This document shows positions 39,241-48,199 of a stretch of 64,000 nt of DNA, one piece after another; the first letter of the stretch is position 1; each line of letters opens with the position of its first letter. The notes under the pieces were generated by a model. It saw only the letters and a program-made list of their open reading frames with translations. It was not told where the DNA came from and ran no database searches. The DNA is from Cupriavidus sp. IDO (GTDB taxonomy: Bacteria > Pseudomonadota > Gammaproteobacteria > Burkholderiales > Burkholderiaceae), in contig NZ_JWMA01000042.1 in the NCBI RefSeq assembly GCF_000812465.1, positions 1 through 64,000 on the forward strand. Reading direction: 5' to 3'. Both the position numbers and the translations under genes were made by a program.

Positions 39241-39380
39241 CGGGCTGAGGAACCCCATTCTGGTTCCGGACGCCGCACAGCAAGGATCCGGCTGCCGCCA
39301 GATTGGACGGCCCCGATTTCGCGGCGGCCGAGCGCCGGGGGACTACAATATGTCGTTGCAGCCCTCCGAGCCTCTTACGC

Positions 39381-39782
39381 ATGTCAGACCATCCCCGCTT
39401 CACCATCAACCGCACCATGGTCACCCTGGTCCCCGAGCAGCCGTTCCTGGACTGGATCAAGGCAGTGGATCCGGAGCCGGTGCCCGCACTCAGCCTCGAT
39501 CACGTGCGCGAGGACCAGAGCGTATTTCTGCTGCCTGGCGATATCGCCGACTCACCGGAGAACGCCACGCACTGGGTCGAAAAGCGCTGGCAGGCATTCT
39601 TCGAGTTCATGCTCGGAGAGTGGTTCGATGACTCACTGTGGCCTGAGGAACTGTCGCTTGCGATGTTCCGCGAATGGTTCAGCCTGCGCTTCCATTCGAT
39701 GGTGTTCGATATGGCGCCCGACGCGCCGGTCATCCACGAAGACTGGGACGACGAGGACGATTCGCCGGACCTGCTGCATTAA
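39381..39782 (+). CDS. conserved hypothetical protein, acidic
   Basis: Unrecognised 133-aa protein. It is rich in Trp, Phe, Asp and Glu (for example ALSLDHVREDQSVFLLPGDI, then WQAFFEFMLGEWFDDSLWPEE) and ends with an acidic tail HEDWDDEDDSPDLLH. No signal peptide or membrane helix. The start MSDHPRFTINR was preferred over the open frame 26 codons earlier for its better codon pattern. The reading frame is clean with strong third-position GC, so it looks like a real gene. It stands alone on the plus strand, convergent with the DUF1854 gene. Function unknown. Confidence 0.6.
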   Translation: MSDHPRFTINRTMVTLVPEQPFLDWIKAVDPEPVPALSLDHVREDQSVFLLPGDIADSPENATHWVEKRWQAFFEFMLGEWFDDSLWPEELSLAMFREWFSLRFHSMVFDMAPDAPVIHEDWDDEDDSPDLLH

Positions 39783-39828
39783 GCTGCATCCGGCGTGAAC
39801 GCGTTCACGCCGGATTTGCGGGTTCAAC

Positions 39829-40332
39829 TCAGAGGAAACGGTCGAGCAGCTTGCGGCTCGGCTTGTCCAGCGCCATCAGGTCGCGGATCAGATAGTGGAT
39901 GCCGTGGCTGTCCGAGATCAGCAGCGTGCTGCCGGCCAGGCGGCGGATGTCCTCTTCACCGCGCAGCACCAGCGAGGTTTGGCCCCGGTCTGTCTGCACG
40001 GTCCACACGCTCGGCGTGGCGAAGGTGGATACGCTGACGATGCGCCGGATCTCCGGCATGAACTCGCGTGCAGCGAGTTCGGCTTCTATCAGGCTGCGTT
40101 GCGTCTGCGGCAGCCGGTCCAGGCGGGCAATCCAGGCAAGCTCGCGGCCATCGGCGCTGATCATGCCGATGCCGTCGTCGGGCGCGCCGATCGGGAAGGC
40201 GCGCACGGGCACCACGCCCTCGTGCTCGATGCCGTCGGCCGTGGTCAGCACCAGCCGGCCAAAGCTGTTGCGGGACAGCGTGAATTCAGGGGTCTGCATC
40301 GCGTTGGCGTCCAGGGTTGCCTCATTGCGCAT
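39829..40332 (-). CDS. cyanophycin-locus DUF1854 protein
   Basis: DUF1854-family protein, 167 aa. The middle reads GRELAWIARLDRLPQTQRSLIEAELAAREFMPEI, then VSTFATPSVWTVQTDRGQ and GSTLLISDSHGIHYLIRD, all typical of the family. No signal peptide. Members of this family are found next to cyanophycin synthetase genes together with a special ABC protein, which is what is seen here. Its start overlaps the end of the ABC gene by 11 bases, so the two proteins are translated together and probably act together. Biochemical role unknown. The start MRNEATLDAN was chosen for the overlap. Confidence 0.8.
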   Translation of the reverse strand: MRNEATLDANAMQTPEFTLSRNSFGRLVLTTADGIEHEGVVPVRAFPIGAPDDGIGMISADGRELAWIARLDRLPQTQRSLIEAELAAREFMPEIRRIVSVSTFATPSVWTVQTDRGQTSLVLRGEEDIRRLAGSTLLISDSHGIHYLIRDLMALDKPSRKLLDRFL

Positions 40333-42628
40333 GGGTTGCCTCCGCGGTTTCGACGAGCTTCTCGCCATCGCTGGGCAGCTCGGCCTCGGTATCGACATTG
40401 CGGGCCTGCGCCTGGTAGAGCTTGTAGTAAGCCCCTTCGCGCGCGAGCAGCTCCTCGTGCCCGCCTACTTCCACGATCTGTCCGCGGTCCATCACCACCA
40501 GCCGGTCGGCCTTGCGCAGTGTCGAGAGACGGTGCGCAATGGCAATGGTGGTGCGCCCCTGCACCAGGTTGTCGAGCGCCTTCTGGATTTCCTTCTCGGT
40601 CGCCGTATCCACCGACGAGGTGGCCTCGTCCATGATCAGGATGCGCGGATTGATCAGCAGCGCGCGGGCGATCGAGATGCGCTGGCGCTCGCCGCCGGAC
40701 AGGGCCTGGCCGCGCTCCCCAACCAGCGAATCGTAGCCATGCGGCAGCCGCAGGATGAACTCGTGCGCGTGGGCTGCGCGTGCTGCCGCGACAATCTCCT
40801 CGCGCGTGGCATCGGGCTTGCCGTAGGCAATGTTCTCGGCAATGGTGCCGAAGAACAGGAACGGCTCCTGCAGCACCAGCCCGATATGCCGGCGGTACTC
40901 CGATACCGGCAACGAGCGGATATCGATGCCGTCGACGCGGATCGCGCCTTCCGACACGTCATAGAAACGGCAGATCAGGTTGACCAGCGTACTCTTGCCC
41001 GAGCCACTGTGCCCCACCAGCCCGATCATCTCGCCTGGCGCGATCGACAGGTCCAGCCCACGGATCACCGCGCGGTTGCCATAGCGGAAGCCCAGGTCGC
41101 GCATCTCGATGGCGCCCTCTACCTTCTCCAGGCGGGCGGGGCGCACTGGCTCCGGCACGCTCGACACATGGTCGAGGATGTCGAAGATGCGCTTGGCGCC
41201 GGCCGCCGCCTTCTGCGTGACCGACACGATGCGGCTCATCGAATCCAGGCGCGTATAGAAGCGGCTGATATAGGTGAGGAAGGCCACCAGCACGCCCACC
41301 GTAATGGCGCTGTGCGACACCTGCCAGATGCCGAACACCCACACCACCAGCAGGCCGATCTCGGTAAGCAGCGTCACCGTAGGCGTGAACAGCGACCACA
41401 CCGCATTGACGCGGTCGTTGATGGCCAGGTTGTGCTTGTTGGCTTCACGGAAACGGGAGACCTCGCGCTTCTCCTGTGCAAACGCCTTGACCACGCGGAT
41501 GCCCGGGATGGTGTCGGCCAGCACGTTGGTGATTTCCGACCAGATCCGGTCGATCTTCTCGAAGCCGTGGCGCAGCCGGTCGCGCACCAGGTGGATCATC
41601 CACGCGATGAACGGCAGCGGCACCAGTGTCACCAGCGCCAGCCAGGGATTGATCGAAACGAGGATGATCGCGGTCATCACGATCATCAGCACGTCGGTGG
41701 CGAAGTCCAGCAGGTGCAGCGAAAGGAAAACGCAGATGCGATCGCTCTCCGAGCCGATGCGTGCCATCAGGTCGCCGGTCCGCTTGCCGCCGAAGTACTC
41801 CAGCGACAGGCGCAGCAGGTGTTCGTACGTCGTGGTCCGCAGGTCGGCGCCGATCCGTTCGGATACGCGCGCGAGCAGGTAGGTCCGGGCCCAGCCAAGG
41901 CTCCAGGCGACCAGCGCCGCGCCGAGGAGCCCCGCCAAGTACAGGCGCACCAGGCCGTAGTCGATCGGCACGCCGTTCTGGAAGGGAATCAGCACCTTGT
42001 CCATCAGCGGCATGGTCAGGTACGGCGGCACCAGCGTGGCGGCGGTCGACAGCAGCGTCAGGAGAAAGCCCGAGAGCAGTTGCCAGCGATAGGGCTGCGC
42101 AAACCGCCACAGGCGCAGCAGTGCCCAGGTCGAGGGCGGCGTCTCCAGCTCGCGGCTGCATTGCGGGCAGACTTCCTCGCCCGGTGGCAGCGGTGCCTTG
42201 CAGGTAGGGCAAAGGATCTCCGCGCCAGTGCTCGCGGCCTGCCCGGAAACGGACAGGTCGCGCTGCGCCTCGAACTGATCGACCAGCCGCAGGGCGGCTG
42301 GATTGTAACCAAGCGTGTACCGCCAGCTCCCCAGCCGGCCGGTCAGGTTGGTCAGTTCCAGCGCGCCAACGCCCGCATGGTCCGTATGCGAGAGGCGCAA
42401 ACCCGGCTCGATGGCCCATTCCCGCACATTTTTTTCACCCGGCGACCTCGCAATAAGCCGCCGATCCGTCACAACCAGCCACCCTTGGGTAAAATGCAGC
42501 CTCGCGTCGAGGTCAAGTTCCAGCCCGGCCTGGATGGTCTCGCCGGGACGGAGCATCGCACCGAGTTCGGTACGCCACGGTTCGTCTGCGGCTTCGCTTT
42601 GGGGGACAGGCAAGGAGGACTGGGTCAT
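40322..42628 (-). CDS. cyanophycin-associated ABC transporter, PH-like + zinc ribbon + exporter fold
   Basis: 768-aa half-transporter of unknown cargo. Residues 1-125 form a PH-like segment (GWLVVTDRRLIA, GVGALELTNL), followed by a zinc-ribbon-like CxxC-x10-CxxC (Cys140, 143, 154, 157). Six membrane helices of the type I exporter fold occupy ~180-475. The nucleotide-binding domain has Walker A GHSGSGKST (539-547), signature LSGGERQR (643-650) and Walker B RILIMDEATSSVD (662-674), so it should hydrolyse ATP. It is divergent from the cyanophycin synthetases across 240 bp and coupled to the DUF1854 gene. The N-terminal domains are unusual for exporters. A role in cyanophycin dipeptide or granule handling is a guess from position. 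Confidence 0.85.
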   Translation of the reverse strand: MTQSSLPVPQSEAADEPWRTELGAMLRPGETIQAGLELDLDARLHFTQGWLVVTDRRLIARSPGEKNVREWAIEPGLRLSHTDHAGVGALELTNLTGRLGSWRYTLGYNPAALRLVDQFEAQRDLSVSGQAASTGAEILCPTCKAPLPPGEEVCPQCSRELETPPSTWALLRLWRFAQPYRWQLLSGFLLTLLSTAATLVPPYLTMPLMDKVLIPFQNGVPIDYGLVRLYLAGLLGAALVAWSLGWARTYLLARVSERIGADLRTTTYEHLLRLSLEYFGGKRTGDLMARIGSESDRICVFLSLHLLDFATDVLMIVMTAIILVSINPWLALVTLVPLPFIAWMIHLVRDRLRHGFEKIDRIWSEITNVLADTIPGIRVVKAFAQEKREVSRFREANKHNLAINDRVNAVWSLFTPTVTLLTEIGLLVVWVFGIWQVSHSAITVGVLVAFLTYISRFYTRLDSMSRIVSVTQKAAAGAKRIFDILDHVSSVPEPVRPARLEKVEGAIEMRDLGFRYGNRAVIRGLDLSIAPGEMIGLVGHSGSGKSTLVNLICRFYDVSEGAIRVDGIDIRSLPVSEYRRHIGLVLQEPFLFFGTIAENIAYGKPDATREEIVAAARAAHAHEFILRLPHGYDSLVGERGQALSGGERQRISIARALLINPRILIMDEATSSVDTATEKEIQKALDNLVQGRTTIAIAHRLSTLRKADRLVVMDRGQIVEVGGHEELLAREGAYYKLYQAQARNVDTEAELPSDGEKLVETAEATHAQ

Positions 42629-42736
42629 TGTTGGCGCGGCATGCTGCGTCCAGAGGGTACGGACATAACTTGAAACAAATTAGAGCGGGCGCTTACTGGC
42701 GGCCCGCGATTTCGCCCGCAAGTATACATAACGCGA

Positions 42737-42746
42737 ACCCGCGGGT
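42737..42746. promoter_or_regulatory. palindrome in divergent cph promoter region
   Basis: The 10-bp perfect palindrome ACCCGCGGGT lies near the ABC gene side of the 240-bp divergent gap, next to a TATACT-like -10 (minus strand, 42721-42726). It may be an operator; the binder is unknown. Confidence 0.25.
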
Positions 42747-42868
42747 GTTTCTGATGCATTGCACAAGAGCTTTTAAGTCGAGAAAGTCAACCCGAGGTAT
42801 GCTGTAACGTTACTGAAAGGTTAGGCTTCCATTTCTCGGGCATTCGCCCACTGCCTCAAGCTAAATCA

Positions 42869-45511
42869 ATGAAAAAGAAGGACATTGAGATTTTCGATGT
42901 CATGTCGCTGCGCGGCCCGAATATGTGGACATATCGGCCCGTTCTCGAGGCATGGGTCGACATCGGCGAACTGGAGGATTTTCCCTCCAACACGATTCCG
43001 GGATTCTACGAACGGCTGTCGGCCTGGCTGCCGACGCTGGTCGAGCACCGCTGCAGCATCGGGGAGCGCGGCGGCTTTCTCCAGCGTCTGAAAGAAGGCA
43101 CCTGGCCCGGCCACATTCTGGAACACGTGACGCTTGAGCTGCAGAACCTGGCCGGCATGCCCGGCGGCTTCGGGAAGGCCCGGGAAACCCCGATCCGCGG
43201 CGTGTACAAGGTCATCGTGCGCGCCTGGCATGAAGAAGTCACGCGCGCCGCCCTCTTTGCCGCCCGCGACCTGGTGATGGCCGCCATCGAAGACCGTCCG
43301 TTCGACGTGCCCGAAGCTGTGGAAAACCTGCGCCGCCTGGTCGACGAGCATTGCCTGGGCCCGAGCACCGCCTGCATCGTCGATGCCGCCGACGACCGCG
43401 ACATCCCTTCGATCCGCCTGTCTGACGGCAACCTGGTGCAGCTCGGCTACGGCGCGCGCCAGCGCCGCATCTGGACAGCCGAGACCGACCGCACCAGCGC
43501 CATCGGCGAGAGCATCTCGCGCGACAAGGACCTGACCAAGAGCCTGCTGGAATCGTGCGGCGTGCCGGTGCCGGAAGGCCGCATGGTCGAATCGCCGGAA
43601 GACGCCTGGGACGCCGCCGAAGACATCGGCGTTCCGGTCGTGGTCAAGCCCTATGACGGCAACCATGGCCGCGGCGTCTTCACCAACCTGATGACCCGCG
43701 AGGAAGTCGAGACCGCCTACGCGGTTGCCATCGAAGAAGGCAGCGGCGTCATCGTCGAGCGCTTTATCCCCGGCAACGAACACCGCCTGCTGGTAGTCGG
43801 TGGCCGCATGGTCGCCGCCGCGATGGGCGAGACAGCCAGCGTCGTCGGCGACGGCAAGTCGACCGTCGACGAGCTGATCGAACTGCAGATCAATTCCGAT
43901 CCGCGCCGCGGCAGCACCGAAGACCATCCGCTCAACCGCGTGCGGCTGGATTCCGCCGCGCGCCTGGAGCTGAAGCGCCAGGGCCTGGAAGACGGCAACT
44001 CGGTGCCGCCGGCTGGCAAGAATGTCCTGATCCAGCGCAACGGCAACGTCGCCTTCGACGTGACCGACCGTGTGCACCCGAGCGTGGCGGCCCACGCAGC
44101 GCTGGCTGCGCGCGTGGTCGGACTGGACATCGCCGGGGTGGACCTGGTGGCCGAAGACATCTCCCGCCCGCTCGCCGAGCAACGCGGCGCAATCGTCGAA
44201 GTCAACGCCGGTCCCGGCCTGCTGATGCATATCAAGCCGGCCGAAGGCACGGCGCGCCCGGTGGGCCGCGCCATTGTCGACCACCTGTTCCCGGAAACCG
44301 GCGATGGTTCCGATGAAGGCCGTATTCCCGTGGTCGGCATCACCGGCACCAACGGCAAGACCGTGGTCGCCAAGCTGGTGGCGCGCTTGCTCCAGCTGTC
44401 GGGCAAGCACACTGGCCTGGCCTGCAGCGATGGCCTGTTCCTGGACCGCCGCCTGGTCGAGAGCGGCGACCGGGCCAATTGGGCCGCCGGCCATCGCATC
44501 CTGATGAACCGCGCGGTGGAGGCCGCCGTGTTCGAGAACGACAGCGGCGCCATCCTGTCGGAAGGCCTCGTCTATGACCGCTGCCAGGTCGGCGTGGTCA
44601 CCAACTTCGACGAGCCCGATCACATGGGCGATTACTACGTCGAAGACGAAGACCGCATGTTCAACGTCATGCGCACGCAGATCGACGTGGTCCTCAAGAA
44701 CGGCGTTGCCGTGCTCAACGCGCGTGATCCGCGCGTGGTCGAAATGGCCGAACTGAGCGATGGCGACGTGATCTTCTTCGGCCTTTCCTCCGACCTGCCG
44801 GCCATCAGCGCGCACCGCGCGGAAGGCAAGCGTGCGGTGTTCGTGCGTGAGGGCAAGGTCGTGCTGGCCACCGGCAGCACCGAGACGCCGCTGACCGATG
44901 TCGCCGCGATTCCCCTCACCTACGCCGGCCGCGTCGCATTCCAGATCGAAAATGTGCTGGCTGCCGTGGCGACGGGCTGGGCGCTGGGTATCTCCAACGA
45001 CCTGATCCGCGCCGGCATCGTGACGTTCGACGTCGGCCAGGTCGATGTACCCGGCCGCTTTACGCTGTTCGAGCGCAACGGCGCCAAGGTGGTGGTCGAC
45101 GACGCGCACAACGCGCCCGCGCTGGAGGCCCTTGCCACCGCGCTGGATCGTTTCCCGGCCGAGCGCCGCATGATCGTCTATGGCGCTGGCGCACAGCGCC
45201 GGGACGAAGACATGGTGAAACAGGGCAAGGTGCTCGGCGCCATGTTCGATCGCGTCTTCCTGTGCGAAGACCGCAGCGTCAAGCGCGCCCTGCCCGATGC
45301 CGAAGCCCGCGCACTGCTCAAGCAAGGGCTGTACGAAGGCCGCCGCGTCACCAAGATCATCGACGAAGGCACGCGCCGCAGCGCCATTGAAACCGCGCTC
45401 GGCCAGCTGGTGCCCGGCGACCTGCTAGTCCTGCAATGCGATGAAGGCGCGGCGGGTCCGACCGTCGACCTGGTGCACCAGTGGATGGGCACGCCCGCGC
45501 GCCGCGCCTGA
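42869..45511 (+). CDS. cphA: cyanophycin synthetase, first copy
   Basis: Non-ribosomal polymerase building multi-L-arginyl-poly-L-aspartate, an intracellular nitrogen/carbon store. 880 aa, in CphA1 order: N-terminal domain (1-~160), ATP-grasp (~215-475; EVNAGPGLLMHIKP at 444-457) that adds Asp, and Mur-ligase-like domain (~485 to the end) that adds Arg, with P-loop TGTNGKT (492-498). All three are uninterrupted. It leads a tandem pair with a second synthetase 48 bases later. The promoter and leader are in the 240-bp divergent region. No cyanophycinase is in the window. Confidence 0.93.
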   Translation: MKKKDIEIFDVMSLRGPNMWTYRPVLEAWVDIGELEDFPSNTIPGFYERLSAWLPTLVEHRCSIGERGGFLQRLKEGTWPGHILEHVTLELQNLAGMPGGFGKARETPIRGVYKVIVRAWHEEVTRAALFAARDLVMAAIEDRPFDVPEAVENLRRLVDEHCLGPSTACIVDAADDRDIPSIRLSDGNLVQLGYGARQRRIWTAETDRTSAIGESISRDKDLTKSLLESCGVPVPEGRMVESPEDAWDAAEDIGVPVVVKPYDGNHGRGVFTNLMTREEVETAYAVAIEEGSGVIVERFIPGNEHRLLVVGGRMVAAAMGETASVVGDGKSTVDELIELQINSDPRRGSTEDHPLNRVRLDSAARLELKRQGLEDGNSVPPAGKNVLIQRNGNVAFDVTDRVHPSVAAHAALAARVVGLDIAGVDLVAEDISRPLAEQRGAIVEVNAGPGLLMHIKPAEGTARPVGRAIVDHLFPETGDGSDEGRIPVVGITGTNGKTVVAKLVARLLQLSGKHTGLACSDGLFLDRRLVESGDRANWAAGHRILMNRAVEAAVFENDSGAILSEGLVYDRCQVGVVTNFDEPDHMGDYYVEDEDRMFNVMRTQIDVVLKNGVAVLNARDPRVVEMAELSDGDVIFFGLSSDLPAISAHRAEGKRAVFVREGKVVLATGSTETPLTDVAAIPLTYAGRVAFQIENVLAAVATGWALGISNDLIRAGIVTFDVGQVDVPGRFTLFERNGAKVVVDDAHNAPALEALATALDRFPAERRMIVYGAGAQRRDEDMVKQGKVLGAMFDRVFLCEDRSVKRALPDAEARALLKQGLYEGRRVTKIIDEGTRRSAIETALGQLVPGDLLVLQCDEGAAGPTVDLVHQWMGTPARRA

Positions 45512-45559
45512 TCGGGGCCTGAAAAAGAACAGAGCCCAGAGCAAACGGAAACCGATTCT

Positions 45560-48130
45560 ATGGAAGTCTCACGTATCCGGGCCCTGCGGGGTCCGAACCT
45601 GTGGTGCCGCCACACCGCCATCGAAGCCATCGTGGCCTGCAAGGCACCGACTGGCATTCTGTCGGACCTGCCCGGCTTTGAAGATCGCCTGCGCGCGCGC
45701 TTTCCGGACATCGGGCCGCTGCGCCCCGACGATGAGTCCGGCGAGCTGTCGCTCGCGCACGTGCTGGAAGTGGCTGCGCTCCGCCTGCAGGCAGCGGCCG
45801 GTTGCCCGGTCACCTTCAGCCGCACCGCGCAGACCGTTGAACCCGGCACCTATCAGGTCGTCGTGCAATACAGCGAAGAAGAAGTCGGCCGGCTCGCCTT
45901 CGAGCTGGCCGAGGCCCTGAGCATCGCCGCGCGCGATGACACCGCATTCGATCTGGCCGATGCCCTGCACCGCCTGCGCGATCTCGATGAAGATGTGCGC
46001 CTCGGGCCCAGCACCGGCTCAATCGTCTATGCGGCCGTGGCACGCGGGGTTCCATACCGCCGCCTGACGCAAGGCTCGATGGTGCAGTTCGGCTGGGGCA
46101 GCAAGCAGCGCCGCATCCAGGCTGCCGAGACCGACCTGACCAGCGCTGTGGCCGAATCGATCGCGCAGGACAAGGAACTCACCAAGAGCCTGCTCCACGC
46201 CGCCGGCGTGCCAGTGCCGCTGGGCCGCTCGGTGCGCAGCGCCGAGGAAGCCTGGGAAGCGGCGCAGGAGATCGACGCCCCCGTGGTGGTCAAGCCGCGC
46301 GACGGCAACCAGGGCAAGGGCGTGGCCGTGCGCATCCGCACGCGCGAAGAAGTCATGACGGCGTATGAAGTCGCCTCCGACATCAGTTCCGATGTACTGG
46401 TCGAGCGCTATATCCCGGGCCATGACTTCCGCCTGCTGGTGGTGGGCAAGCACCTGGTGGCGGCGGCGCGCCGCGATCCGCCGCAGGTCACCGGCGACGG
46501 CGTGCACACCGTGCGCCAGCTGGTCGAGGAAGTGAACCGCGACCCGCGCCGCGGCGAAGGGCATGCCACCTCCCTGACCAAGATCCGCTTCGACGATATC
46601 GCGCTGGCCGTGTTGGCCAAGCAGCACCTGACGGCCGACTCGGTTCCCGCCAAGGGCACGCGTGTCGTACTGCGCAATAACGCCAACCTGTCGACCGGCG
46701 GCAGCGCCACCGACGTCACGGACGACGTGCACCCGGACATCGCTGCACGCGCGGTGGCAGCGGCGCAGATGGTCGGCCTCGACATCGCGGGCGTCGACGC
46801 CGTGTGCGAGACCGTGCTAAAGCCGTTCGAGGAACAGGCCGGCGGCATCGTCGAAGTCAACGCCGCGCCGGGCCTGCGCATGCACCTGCAGCCGTCGTAT
46901 GGCAAGGGTCGCGCCGTGGGCGAAGCCATTGTTTCGACCATGTTCTCCGATGGCGACGATGGCCGCATTCCGGTGGTGGCGGTCTCCGGCACCAACGGCA
47001 AGACCACTACAGTGCGCCTGATCACGCATCTGATGGCCACCAGCGGACTGCGCGTGGGCATGACCGGCACTGATGGCGTGTACATCCAGGGGCAGCGCAT
47101 CGACACCGGCGACTGCAGCGGTCCGCGCAGCGCGCGCAACGTGCTGCTGCATCCGGACGTGGATGCAGCCGTGTTCGAAACCGCTCGCGGCGGCTTGCTG
47201 CGCGAAGGCCTGGCCTTCGACCGTTGCGATGTTGCCGTGGTGACCAACGTCGGCGAAGGCGACCACCTGGGTCTGTCGTATATCAGCACGGTGGAAGACC
47301 TGGCAGTGCTCAAGAGCGTGATCGTGCAGAACGTCGCACCGCACGGCATGGCCGTGCTGAACGCGGCCGATCCGATGGTGGTGCGCATGGCCGACGCCTG
47401 CCCCGGCGCCGTGACCTTCTTCGCCCACGACGCGGACCAGCCCGCGATGGCAACGCATCGTGCGCAAGGCAAGCGCGTGGTGTTCGTCGATGGCGACCAT
47501 ATCGTTGCCTCGGAAGGCGAGACGCAGGTGCGCATCGCACTGGCGGACATTCCGCTGACCCGCAATGGCATGATCGGCTTCCAGGTCGAGAATGCGATGT
47601 CCTCGATCGCCGCGGCATGGGCGCTAGGCCTCGACTGGTCGGTGATTCGCCGCGGCCTGGCCACCTTCGTCAATGACGCCGACACCGCGCCTGGCCGCTT
47701 CAATGTGTTCGACTACAAGGGCGCCACGCTGATTGCCGACTACGGCCACAACCCGGATGCCATCCAGGCGCTGTCCAACGCCGTGGAAACCATGCAGGCC
47801 ACGCGCCGCGTGGTGGTGATCAGCGGCGCGGGCGACCGCCGCGACGTCGATATCCGCCGCCAGACGCAGATCCTGGGCGGCGTGTTCGACGAGGTGATCC
47901 TGTACCAGGACCAGTGCCAGCGCGGCCGCGCCGATGGCGAAGTGCTCGCGCTGCTGCGCGAGGGCCTGGTCGGCGCGCAGCGCGCCAGCAAGGTGGAAGA
48001 GATCCGTGGCGAGTTCCTGGCCATCGACACCGCGCTGTCGCACCTGCAACCCGGCGACCTCTGCCTGATCCTTGTCGATCAGGTGGAAGAAGCGCTGGCC
48101 CATATTGCCGGGCGCATCGCACAAGGCTGA
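45560..48130 (+). CDS. cphA2: cyanophycin synthetase, second copy
   Basis: Second CphA-type ligase, 856 aa, same domain order: N-terminal domain, ATP-grasp (~205-465; EVNAAPGLRMHLQP at 432-445) and Mur-ligase domain with P-loop SGTNGKT (476-482), followed by TTT rather than the first copy's VVA. Both ATP-binding domains look intact. The N-terminal domain is more divergent than the ATP sites, so the proteins probably differ in substrate handling or primer use. Two copies side by side are known from Cupriavidus and relatives; whether the second is active in Arg or another residue addition cannot be told. Ended by a strong terminator. Confidence 0.9.
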   Translation: MEVSRIRALRGPNLWCRHTAIEAIVACKAPTGILSDLPGFEDRLRARFPDIGPLRPDDESGELSLAHVLEVAALRLQAAAGCPVTFSRTAQTVEPGTYQVVVQYSEEEVGRLAFELAEALSIAARDDTAFDLADALHRLRDLDEDVRLGPSTGSIVYAAVARGVPYRRLTQGSMVQFGWGSKQRRIQAAETDLTSAVAESIAQDKELTKSLLHAAGVPVPLGRSVRSAEEAWEAAQEIDAPVVVKPRDGNQGKGVAVRIRTREEVMTAYEVASDISSDVLVERYIPGHDFRLLVVGKHLVAAARRDPPQVTGDGVHTVRQLVEEVNRDPRRGEGHATSLTKIRFDDIALAVLAKQHLTADSVPAKGTRVVLRNNANLSTGGSATDVTDDVHPDIAARAVAAAQMVGLDIAGVDAVCETVLKPFEEQAGGIVEVNAAPGLRMHLQPSYGKGRAVGEAIVSTMFSDGDDGRIPVVAVSGTNGKTTTVRLITHLMATSGLRVGMTGTDGVYIQGQRIDTGDCSGPRSARNVLLHPDVDAAVFETARGGLLREGLAFDRCDVAVVTNVGEGDHLGLSYISTVEDLAVLKSVIVQNVAPHGMAVLNAADPMVVRMADACPGAVTFFAHDADQPAMATHRAQGKRVVFVDGDHIVASEGETQVRIALADIPLTRNGMIGFQVENAMSSIAAAWALGLDWSVIRRGLATFVNDADTAPGRFNVFDYKGATLIADYGHNPDAIQALSNAVETMQATRRVVVISGAGDRRDVDIRRQTQILGGVFDEVILYQDQCQRGRADGEVLALLREGLVGAQRASKVEEIRGEFLAIDTALSHLQPGDLCLILVDQVEEALAHIAGRIAQG

Positions 48131-48145
48131 ACTTGGCCGTGCAAG

Positions 48146-48177
48146 AAAATGGCCAGCTCAAACGAGCTGGCCATTTT
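48146..48177 (+). terminator. terminator of cphA-cphA2
   Basis: A perfect 14-bp stem AAAATGGCCAGCTC / GAGCTGGCCATTTT with an AAAC loop and a T-run. The reverse direction also has an A-run, so it can serve the convergent permease gene. Confidence 0.95.
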
Positions 48178-48199
48178 TTTCGTCCGAAGGTAGTGCCCG

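Noticed and set aside
39899..42673. A 924-codon plus-strand frame opposite the cyanophycin-associated ABC gene
   Set aside because: The minus-strand frame contains intact Walker A, signature and Walker B motifs; this one has none.
42866..45325. An 819-codon minus-strand frame opposite the first cyanophycin synthetase
   Set aside because: Antisense shadow; the plus strand encodes all expected CphA motifs.
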